A stretch of 5,841 nt of DNA from Candidatus Hermodarchaeota archaeon (GTDB taxonomy: Archaea > Asgardarchaeota > Hermodarchaeia > Hermodarchaeales > Hermodarchaeaceae). Below the pieces are notes generated by a model. The model made no database searches and was not told the DNA's origin. It saw nothing but the letters and a program-made list of their open reading frames with translations. Made by a program: the position numbers and the translations under genes. Positions within the stretch are counted from its first letter, which is position 1; each line of letters begins with the position of its first letter. The stretch covers positions 1-5,841 of the forward strand of contig JAEOSV010000264.1 in assembly GCA_016840185.1 (NCBI GenBank), written 5' to 3'. Positions 1 to 4,839 of this stretch are shown here, piece after piece.

Positions 1-26
1 CAATACCGTGAAGTTGAGGCGATACG

Positions 27-34
27 CTTTAATA
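27..34 (+). promoter_or_regulatory. Candidate TATA box upstream of the DUF47 gene
   Basis: The bases CTTTAATA resemble an archaeal TATA box and lie about 37 bases before the GTG at 71. A transcript starting some 25 bases downstream of the box would begin close to the ribosome-binding site at 58-62. This supports the GTG at 71 over the GTG at 8. The match is loose, and the region upstream of the window is not visible. Confidence 0.35.
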
Positions 35-70
35 GAGGTGTACCTGACCCACGCTCAGAGGTCAGCAAAA

Positions 71-724
71 GTGACACTAGAAACATCAGGAAACCGTGCT
101 GAATACAAAGCCATCGCCATTGCCCAAGACCATGCAGGTGTCGTCTTGCAAGCGGCGAAAGCACTTCGAGTGATGATCGAAGATTGGATGGAAGGGCAAA
201 AAGATCGTCATCGTGACCATTTCAATAAACTAGCAAAGCTTGAGCGAAAAGCAGACAACATCAAACGCACGCTCTTGGATGAACTATCCATTTCGGAGAC
301 AATGTTACGACGCAGTGATTATTTCCGCCTTGTAATGCGCACCGATGATATTGCTGATCTATGTGAAGCCTCGGCGTGGGACCTTTCGGGATTAGAAGAA
401 TTCCAACCGGATGAAAAAACACGTGATCACTTCAAGGCTCTGCTTGATCCCCTTAACGATGCAGTTTTCAAAATGCGACAGGCCATTATGTATTTGGAAC
501 AAAACTCCGATAAAGCCGTTGAATTTGCAATGCAAGTTGACTTGGCTGAACGTGATGCTGATGCCGCACATCGAAGTTTTACTCAATATCTTTACAGATC
601 CAATCTCGAAGTGACGGTTCTGCTTCGACTAAAGGATCTGGGGCAGCATTTAGAGGAAATTGCTGATGCTGCTGAAGATGCCGCTGATGCGGTTCGAATT
701 ATCGCCATTGCCCGGGTTCCATAG
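71..724 (+). CDS. DUF47 family (PhoU-like) protein
   Basis: This is a 217-residue, almost all-helical cytosolic protein of the DUF47 family (PF01865, TIGR00153). These are PhoU relatives, often encoded beside Pit-type phosphate transporters and thought to modulate phosphate uptake. The visible signs are the early LERKADNIKR helix (about residues 56-65) and two PhoU-type acidic motifs: RTDDIADLCE at about 90-99 and LEEIADAAEDAAD at about 194-206. In PhoU proteins such motifs bind metal clusters. The frame is also open from a GTG at 8. The GTG at 71 is preferred because GAGGT at 58-62 sits eight bases before it and because the resulting length is usual for the family. No transporter gene is visible, although one could lie before the window. 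The next gene, endA, starts 58 bases downstream with its own promoter-like sequence. The family call is strong; the phosphate role is inferred from relatives. Confidence 0.85.
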   Translation: MTLETSGNRAEYKAIAIAQDHAGVVLQAAKALRVMIEDWMEGQKDRHRDHFNKLAKLERKADNIKRTLLDELSISETMLRRSDYFRLVMRTDDIADLCEASAWDLSGLEEFQPDEKTRDHFKALLDPLNDAVFKMRQAIMYLEQNSDKAVEFAMQVDLAERDADAAHRSFTQYLYRSNLEVTVLLRLKDLGQHLEEIADAAEDAADAVRIIAIARVP

Positions 725-730
725 GACTTC

Positions 731-738
731 TTTTAAAC
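731..738 (+). promoter_or_regulatory. Candidate TATA box for endA
   Basis: TTTTAAAC lies just after the DUF47 stop codon and about 45 bases before the endA ATG. It fits the archaeal pattern of T-rich then A-rich bases. A start site near 758-765 would leave a leader of about 20 bases. The T run just before it (730-734) could also serve as a U-tract for ending the upstream transcript. Confidence 0.4.
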
Positions 739-782
739 TTGGCTACCACAGGATAAACAGAGTCGTATCAGTGTGAGATGAG

Positions 783-1343
783 ATGCCGAAGGCTAAACGA
801 ATTCCTGCACAAATTGTAGAAAACAAAGTCGTCATTTGGAATCCCGAGGATGGATCAAGACTCTACGGTGACGGTTTTTATGGAAAGCCATTGGGCATTA
901 GAAAGCCCAAAACCACTGAATTCGATCGCCCTTCTCAGCTCTCATTCTTCGAAGCCTTACACCTTCTTCGAAAAGGGAAAATCACAGTCTATACAGAGGA
1001 TGTCGATTCTCCAATAAAAGAAAAGGAGCTCATCGCCGTCGCTGAACATCAGCACAAAGATTTCAGTCGAAAATACAAAGTCTATGAAGACTTACGTAAA
1101 CGCGGATTCGTTGTGAGACCAGGCTTAAAATTCGGTGCAGATTTTGCCGTTTATCGGCATGGCCCTGGAATTGACCATTCTCTTTTCATTGTCGAAGTCA
1201 TCGCGAAATCTGATGAGGTCTCGGCCATCGAAGTAGTCCGTGCTGGTCGCTTAGCAACTTCGGTACGAAAACGATTCGTGTTAGCCACTGCAACAGATAC
1301 TGGAAAAGTTCGCTATTTCGTCTTTTCATGGATGAAACCGTAG
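783..1343 (+). CDS. endA: tRNA-splicing endonuclease EndA (homotetrameric type)
   Basis: This 186-residue protein is the archaeal tRNA-intron endonuclease. It cuts introns out of precursor tRNA at bulge-helix-bulge structures, leaving 2',3'-cyclic phosphate and 5'-OH ends. Residues 1-85 form the N-terminal alpha/beta domain (PF02778), including LSFFEALHLLRKGKI near 53-67. Residues about 93-186 form the catalytic domain (PF01974), with YKVYEDLRKRGFVVRPGLKFG at 98-118. The triad known from the Methanocaldococcus jannaschii enzyme (Tyr115, His125, Lys156) is present as Tyr124 in FAVYRHG, His132 in DHSLFIVEVI and Lys163 in SVRKRFVLA. The length fits the self-assembling homotetramer class, with no sign of the fused or split heteromeric forms. 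The ATG at 783 gives a full N-terminal domain. The ribosome-binding site is weak (GTGAG just upstream). No intron-containing tRNA is visible nearby. Confidence 0.95.
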   Translation: MPKAKRIPAQIVENKVVIWNPEDGSRLYGDGFYGKPLGIRKPKTTEFDRPSQLSFFEALHLLRKGKITVYTEDVDSPIKEKELIAVAEHQHKDFSRKYKVYEDLRKRGFVVRPGLKFGADFAVYRHGPGIDHSLFIVEVIAKSDEVSAIEVVRAGRLATSVRKRFVLATATDTGKVRYFVFSWMKP

Positions 1344-1378
1344 CGAATTGTACGACCCTCCTGATTTTAACCATTGGA

Positions 1379-1386
1379 TTTTTATG
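1379..1386 (+). promoter_or_regulatory. Candidate TATA box for the small unknown gene
   Basis: TTTTTATG lies in the 80-base gap after endA. A start site about 25 bases downstream, near 1406-1411, would fall just before the cluster of start codons at 1415, 1418 and 1424, giving a very short leader. The gene is therefore probably transcribed on its own. Confidence 0.4.
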
Positions 1387-1423
1387 AGGCATTGTAGAGT
1401 TCACTTACACTGACGTGATGCGA

Positions 1424-1735
1424 ATGAGCAAAGCGGAAAACGCGAACAAAACCCTGGAACTCCTAGAAGAGGCATGGAAAGTCAAATCCGCCATCCTCAT
1501 GACCGATGACTACCTATATATGATGTATCAAGTGGGAGAAGGAAAATGGAAGGAGGCCAGCTTCATTTTTGATGATGCCAGCTTAGAAGTGCGAGATCTC
1601 GATACCGAAAAAGCCCTCTTACTCTTGCTTGAAGAAATTACGACTGGCCTGCCAGGATATGAGAAGTATACTACTGTCCTTGACAATGACGCACGTGAAC
1701 AAGTTAAAGAGAAAGTCCAAGCTGCTGCAAAATAG
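1424..1735 (+). CDS. Small conserved-looking protein of unknown function
   Basis: I do not recognise this 103-residue protein. It has coding character: an uninterrupted frame, a candidate promoter, and hairpins straight after its stop. It begins with a charged helix (MSKAENANKTLELLEEAWKV). A stretch likely to form beta strands follows (SAILMTDDYLYMMYQVGEGKW, about 22-42, then ASFIFDD), then a leucine-rich helix (EKALLLLLEEI, about 63-73) and a lysine/alanine-rich tail. The pattern suggests a small soluble alpha/beta domain. There is no signal peptide, membrane segment or cysteine. Three in-frame starts lie close together: GTG 1415, ATG 1418 and ATG 1424. The last is chosen because GTGAT at 1415-1419 could act as its ribosome-binding site; the others would add two or three residues. 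The neighbours endA and the exported beta-propeller do not suggest a role. Confidence 0.7.
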   Translation: MSKAENANKTLELLEEAWKVKSAILMTDDYLYMMYQVGEGKWKEASFIFDDASLEVRDLDTEKALLLLLEEITTGLPGYEKYTTVLDNDAREQVKEKVQAAAK

Positions 1736-1758
1736 CTTCTATCCTTCGGGTTAGAAGC
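1735..1758 (+). terminator. UUCG-capped hairpin at the stop codon of the small gene
   Basis: Arms GCTTCTA (1735-1741) and TAGAAGC (1752-1758) pair perfectly. After one T-T mismatch, a CC/GG pair closes the tetraloop TTCG (1745-1748), giving the very stable C(UUCG)G loop. The last base of the TAG stop codon is the first base of the stem. There is no long T run after it, so it may stabilise or process the 3' end rather than terminate intrinsically. Confidence 0.6.
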
Positions 1759-1761
1759 CAC

Positions 1762-1778
1762 GTTCTTCAGATAAGAAC
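1762..1778 (+). terminator. Second hairpin in the same 3' region
   Basis: GTTCTT (1762-1767) and AAGAAC (1773-1778) form a perfect six-pair stem with the loop CAGAT. It lies three bases after the UUCG hairpin, so the two form a tandem pair between the small gene and the beta-propeller gene. It is a weaker stem, and its function is unknown: 3'-end formation for the upstream gene, or a feature upstream of the next promoter. Confidence 0.4.
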
Positions 1779-1791
1779 CTGCCTTAACCGT

Positions 1792-1800
1792 TACATATTT
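1792..1800 (+). promoter_or_regulatory. Candidate TATA box for the beta-propeller gene
   Basis: TACATATTT lies about 45-50 bases before the ATG at 1845. A start site near 1820-1825 would give a leader of about 20-25 bases that includes the ribosome-binding site at 1829-1833. It would leave almost no leader for the GTG at 1827, which argues for the later start. Confidence 0.45.
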
Positions 1801-1828
1801 GGACCGCGAGGAGCTTTTGTCTGACCGT

Positions 1829-1833
1829 GGAGG
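1829..1833 (+). promoter_or_regulatory. Ribosome-binding site deciding the beta-propeller start
   Basis: GGAGG matches the archaeal anti-Shine-Dalgarno sequence and stands 11 bases before the ATG at 1845. If the GTG at 1827 were the start, this site would lie inside the coding region. The earlier GAGGAG at 1808-1813 is 13 bases from that GTG and is less convincing. Confidence 0.45.
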
Positions 1834-1844
1834 GCTGGGCCTAC

Positions 1845-3725
1845 ATGGTGTCAGAAACTGATAGAAGCTCACCAAGAATCGTGATTTTTGCGTTTTTAGC
1901 AACGATTTTGATTGTTGCATCCGTGTCTATAATATTGCCCATTCAACAGGGACCTATAGAGCATGAATTCCCGCCTCCAGGACAGTTGTACCGTTTCGAA
2001 TCAGCTCACCAAATGCTTCGCTTCATGCAAACACATCAACCGGACCGCGACATTTCCTACTATACTGGAGTCTTTGAAACTAACGTAGCGACTTTAGCTA
2101 GTACGGGTTATAGTTCTGGAGGAGACCAACCGCCCCCACATTCAGATACAAACGTACAAGTTGAAGGTGTGGATGAACCAGATTTAGTGAAAACCGATGG
2201 ACGGCATATCTATACGATTTCAAATGATACAGTATTCGTGGTTCAAGCTTATCCCACCGTGGATGCGCAGATTGTAAATGAAATAATACCGGTGGGAATG
2301 CCGAAATCGCTTTTCTTATATGAGTCTTCAAGATTGGTAATACTGAGTCGAGTCGGGTGGGGAAATGAATCAATCGAAATCTTTGATGTTACAGACCCCA
2401 CAAACATTACTCAGACCACAACAATATCGTATACTGGTTATTGCCGGAGTGCTCGGCTCATTGGTCCTTATCTCTACTATGTTGGCTACTCATACCCCCT
2501 TGACGAAAATGATACACTGTATCTTCCGGAATTCATTATTAATCAGAGATCGATGATAATTCTTCCCTGGGACATATACTATGATCCAGGGATTTATGAC
2601 CACAATTTCTGGTACAACACGGTCTTAGGGTTGAATGTCCTCAAACCAGATGCAACTCTAAGTACCGAAACAATTCTTGCCGGGCAAAGAGCAGGTGTTG
2701 TGTACACTTCGCTTACAAACCTGTATATTGCATCTGCACATTACCCGTGGTTTGGTTGGTGGCGTAGCAGAAAAACTGCTATTCATCGTTTCGCCATTGA
2801 AGATGGAAACGCCACATACAAGGCAAGCGGAGACGTGCCAGGATATCTCATCAATCAGTTTGCTCTGGATGAATTCAATGGCCATTTACGTGTTGCAACG
2901 ACTGCGTGGCTGAACATCTCAACTGAAATTCAACAAGTAAGTAATGTTTACGTTTTGGATATGCAAATGAGACAAGCCGGAAGACTCGAGGGCCTAGCTC
3001 CAGGAGAACAAATCTACTCGGTGAGATTCCTGGGTACAACAGGATTTCTTGTGACGTTTGAGATGGTTGACCCCCTGTTTGTCATCGATTTAACCATACC
3101 AACCAGTCCACAACTGCTTGGTGAATTACATATGCCTGGTTATTCCAACTATCTTCATCCTCTCGGTAATAACCAGCTTCTAGGTCTCGGAAAAAATGTT
3201 ACAATTAGCGATAGTGGTGGATGGTGGTGGTATACAGGAATGAAAGTGAGCCTGTTTGATGCCTCTGACCCATGTAACCCACATGAAGCAGCGAAATTGA
3301 TAATCGGTGTTCGCGGTACAACTTCTCCAGCCCTCTACGATCACCATGCTGTGCTTTGCGATCCAGAAATGAACTTACTTGTAATTCCTGTGTATCTTCG
3401 CGAGTACACATCAGGACCACCAGACAGAACATCACAACTTGGCGATTTTATCTGGGCTGGAGCTTATGTCTTCGATATCGACCCAGAAACGGCTTCGATT
3501 ACTATTCGCGGACAAATATCCCATGTGACCAACCCTGACATCTACGATAGTTACGCTGAATGGTATCTAGATTGGATTGGAGTATGGAATTGGTATCCCA
3601 ATACACCATTTGTTTACCGCTCACTCTACATTGGTGACGTCCTCTACACCATTTCCTTCTATTCCATCGCCATGCATAATCTAAACGATCTTACTCCACT
3701 TGGCAGCATAACACTTCAAAACTAA
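1845..3725 (+). CDS. Exported, membrane-anchored beta-propeller protein (PF09826 family)
   Basis: This 626-residue protein belongs to the secreted beta-propeller family (PF09826, COG4880), distantly related to WD40 proteins; its biochemical role is not established. A short charged N-terminus (SETDRSSPR) precedes one hydrophobic segment at about 12-33. That segment is an uncleaved anchor or signal peptide, with the rest outside the cell. The family signature NVQVEGVDEPDLVKTDG is at about 103-119. Later landmarks are GELHMPGYSNYLHPL (about 426-440), SLFDASDPCNP (about 469-478) and YDHHAVL...NLLVIPV (about 498-516), all in family order, so the gene looks full length. Seven N-x-S/T sequons lie after the anchor (NDT, NES, NIT, NDT, NAT, NIS, NVT), consistent with surface N-glycosylation. 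Tryptophans cluster at about 302-306, 460-462 and 573-583. The frame opens at a GTG at 1827, but the promoter and GGAGG site favour ATG 1845. It is convergent with the slipin gene. Confidence 0.88.
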   Translation: MVSETDRSSPRIVIFAFLATILIVASVSIILPIQQGPIEHEFPPPGQLYRFESAHQMLRFMQTHQPDRDISYYTGVFETNVATLASTGYSSGGDQPPPHSDTNVQVEGVDEPDLVKTDGRHIYTISNDTVFVVQAYPTVDAQIVNEIIPVGMPKSLFLYESSRLVILSRVGWGNESIEIFDVTDPTNITQTTTISYTGYCRSARLIGPYLYYVGYSYPLDENDTLYLPEFIINQRSMIILPWDIYYDPGIYDHNFWYNTVLGLNVLKPDATLSTETILAGQRAGVVYTSLTNLYIASAHYPWFGWWRSRKTAIHRFAIEDGNATYKASGDVPGYLINQFALDEFNGHLRVATTAWLNISTEIQQVSNVYVLDMQMRQAGRLEGLAPGEQIYSVRFLGTTGFLVTFEMVDPLFVIDLTIPTSPQLLGELHMPGYSNYLHPLGNNQLLGLGKNVTISDSGGWWWYTGMKVSLFDASDPCNPHEAAKLIIGVRGTTSPALYDHHAVLCDPEMNLLVIPVYLREYTSGPPDRTSQLGDFIWAGAYVFDIDPETASITIRGQISHVTNPDIYDSYAEWYLDWIGVWNWYPNTPFVYRSLYIGDVLYTISFYSIAMHNLNDLTPLGSITLQN

Positions 3726-3769
3726 CAAGACTCAGATGCCCGAATAGCTTAACAAATAGTAGAGGTAAC

Positions 3770-3789
3770 CAGGCAAGCAGGCTTGCCTG
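3770..3789. terminator. Bidirectional terminator-like hairpin between convergent genes
   Basis: CAGGCAAGC (3770-3778) and GCTTGCCTG (3781-3789) are perfect inverted repeats with only AG between them, a GC-rich stem of eight or nine pairs. The hairpin sits between the ends of the beta-propeller gene and the slipin gene, where it can form on either transcript. T-rich sequence follows on the plus strand (3791-3801) and pyrimidine-rich sequence on the minus strand, with no uninterrupted U-tract on either side. Confidence 0.65.
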
Positions 3790-3805
3790 ATTCCTGTCTT
3801 TAGCA

Positions 3806-3820
3806 TCAAGTCCTACTTGA
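3806..3820 (-). terminator. Small hairpin with the slipin stop codon at its loop
   Basis: TCAAGT (3806-3811) and ACTTGA (3815-3820) pair perfectly around a three-base loop. On the slipin message, the TAG stop codon (3815-3813) has its T in the stem and its A and G in the loop. The stem is short and AT-rich, so it may only add to the stronger hairpin at 3770-3789. Confidence 0.35.
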
Positions 3821-4703
3821 CGCCTTTCAAGAACTTCTGAATTGGTGTCACTAACTGTGTAAACTCGATGGGAATCACATACTTGGTACTGGGACTATCC
3901 CCTAGGGCTTGTATCGTGTGCAAGTATTGAAGCACCATGGTTTTTTCGTCAATGCCCTTTGCAGTATCGAAGACTTTCTGCAAGGCTAAAGCTTCACCTT
4001 CAGCCCGTAAAATCGCTGACTGACGTTCACCTTCAGCTCGTAGAATCGCTGATTGCTTATCACCTTCAGCAACCGCGATGGTCGACTCGCGTTTTCCGGC
4101 AGCCTCTGTGACCATGGCACGCCGTCGTCGTTCGGCTTCCATCTGCATGATCATTGCTTCGTTCACCTTCGTTGGTGGAAGGATCTCACGAATTTCAACC
4201 TTAGTAACCTTGACACCCCATGGTTCCGTATTTACATCGAGTTTCTCTCGAAGGACGCTGTTGATGTATTCGCGTTTCGCAAGGACGTCGTCTAATGTGA
4301 TGTCTCCAACGACGGCACGGAGTGTTGTTTGACTGATTCCGAGCGCTGCACCGCTAAAGTCACGGATACGGAGGACGCTGTCGCGCGCGTTGACGACTCG
4401 GTGGTAGATGAGGAGGTCGATGTCGACAGGGGCGTTGTCGCTGGTGATGCAGCGTTGGTGTTCGATTTCGAAGTATTGCTCACGGAGGTCGACTTTGACC
4501 ATTTTGTCGAGGATGGGGAGGAGAAAGACAACGCCTGGACCTTTTACGCCGGGGACGGCGCGACCGAGGCGGAAGATGACGGCGCGTTCGTATTCTTTGA
4601 AGACGCGGATGAAGGGAACGATTAGGAGTAGGATAATGACGAAGATGAGGATGACAATTAGCCACCAATAGGTTTGGAGGAAGTAGAACAGATCAAATTG
4701 CAT
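3813..4703 (-). CDS. Slipin (stomatin/prohibitin SPFH family membrane protein)
   Basis: This 296-residue membrane scaffold protein has a short N-terminus and one strongly hydrophobic segment at about 11-33 (WWLIVILIFVIILLLIVPFI). A complete SPFH/Band 7 domain (PF01145) follows at about 37-190, with YERAVIFRLGR, GPGVVFLLPILDK, VDLREQYFEI and EPWGVKVTKVEIREILPP as landmarks. A charged coiled-coil follows, with AEGxxQSAILR repeats (about 212-240). The end, PSTKYVIPIEF..., matches the family's usual tail. It resembles the QmcA/paraslipin type, which forms large oligomeric rings at the membrane. The partner protease NfeD, often encoded next to slipins, is not in the window. ATG 4703 is chosen because the membrane segment starts right after it. 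The frame stays open far upstream, but that stretch is antisense to the zinc-ribbon gene and unlike any slipin. Codon use changes abruptly near codon 150 (see findings). Confidence 0.93.
   Translation of the reverse strand: MQFDLFYFLQTYWWLIVILIFVIILLLIVPFIRVFKEYERAVIFRLGRAVPGVKGPGVVFLLPILDKMVKVDLREQYFEIEHQRCITSDNAPVDIDLLIYHRVVNARDSVLRIRDFSGAALGISQTTLRAVVGDITLDDVLAKREYINSVLREKLDVNTEPWGVKVTKVEIREILPPTKVNEAMIMQMEAERRRRAMVTEAAGKRESTIAVAEGDKQSAILRAEGERQSAILRAEGEALALQKVFDTAKGIDEKTMVLQYLHTIQALGDSPSTKYVIPIEFTQLVTPIQKFLKGVK
3993..4070 (-). repeat. 33-base tandem repeat encoding AEGxxQSAILR in the slipin
   Basis: Two full 33-base units (4070-4038 and 4037-4005) and a partial third (4004-3993, encoding AEGE) lie head to tail on the coding strand. 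They encode AEGDKQSAILR, AEGERQSAILR and AEGE. This 11-residue periodicity is typical of the coiled-coil region after SPFH domains and probably shapes a long helix in the ring assembly. The units differ mainly at silent positions, so the repeat is kept at the protein level. Confidence 0.85.
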
Positions 4704-4741
4704 AATTCCTATCCCTTCATGTAATGATTGTGAGTTCAGGG

Positions 4742-4764
4742 GAAAATACTTTACGGATATTTTC
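4742..4764. promoter_or_regulatory. Mirror-image TATA-like boxes of the divergent promoter
   Basis: GAAAATA (4742-4748) and TATTTTC (4758-4764) are perfect seven-base inverted repeats separated by nine bases. Read outward, each strand shows TATTTTC. The minus-strand copy is about 40 bases before the slipin ATG, giving a leader of about 15 bases. The plus-strand copy is about 80 bases before the zinc-ribbon ATG, giving a leader of about 50 bases. The arrangement could be two back-to-back TATA boxes, an operator, or both. Confidence 0.45.
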
Positions 4765-4798
4765 GGCTTGGTGCATCGAAATAGCGTGGTGGCGAAGG

Positions 4799-4806
4799 AT
4801 TTTAGG
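4799..4806 (+). promoter_or_regulatory. Alternative TATA-like box for the zinc-ribbon gene
   Basis: ATTTTAGG lies about 38 bases before the ATG at 4840. It would place a start site near 4826-4830, just ahead of the ribosome-binding site. It fits the usual archaeal spacing better than the box at 4758-4764, but its sequence match is poorer. Confidence 0.3.
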
Positions 4807-4830
4807 CGTGAAATTACAAGGAATTCGGCA

Positions 4831-4835
4831 GGTGA
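4831..4835 (+). promoter_or_regulatory. Ribosome-binding site deciding the zinc-ribbon start
   Basis: GGTGA is a clear match to the archaeal Shine-Dalgarno sequence and ends four bases before the ATG at 4840. It fixes the start there. The open frame does reach back to a TTG at 4768, but those extra 24 residues have no family character. Confidence 0.65.
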
Positions 4836-4839
4836 GTGT

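Noticed and set aside
1..102. Open frame from the window edge to a TGA at 100-102, possibly the tail of an upstream gene overlapping the DUF47 start
   Set aside because: Only 33 codons are visible, the frame of the DUF47 gene is also open to the edge, and the peptide has no recognisable character. It stays possible but unsupported.
1528..1920. Minus-strand open frame of 130 codons across the small gene and the beta-propeller start
   Set aside because: It is antisense to two better supported genes, has serine-rich shadow composition, and would run through both hairpins.
4329..4625. Plus-strand acidic open frame of 98 codons opposite the slipin
   Set aside because: It mirrors the C-ending codons of the slipin: the skewed composition removes stop codons and yields Asp/Glu/Val-rich nonsense. 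There is no ribosome-binding site.
4709..4720. Three-codon upstream open frame (ATG AAG GGA TAG) in the slipin leader
   Set aside because: So short a frame is expected by chance, and without a mapped transcript start it cannot be shown to be in the leader.
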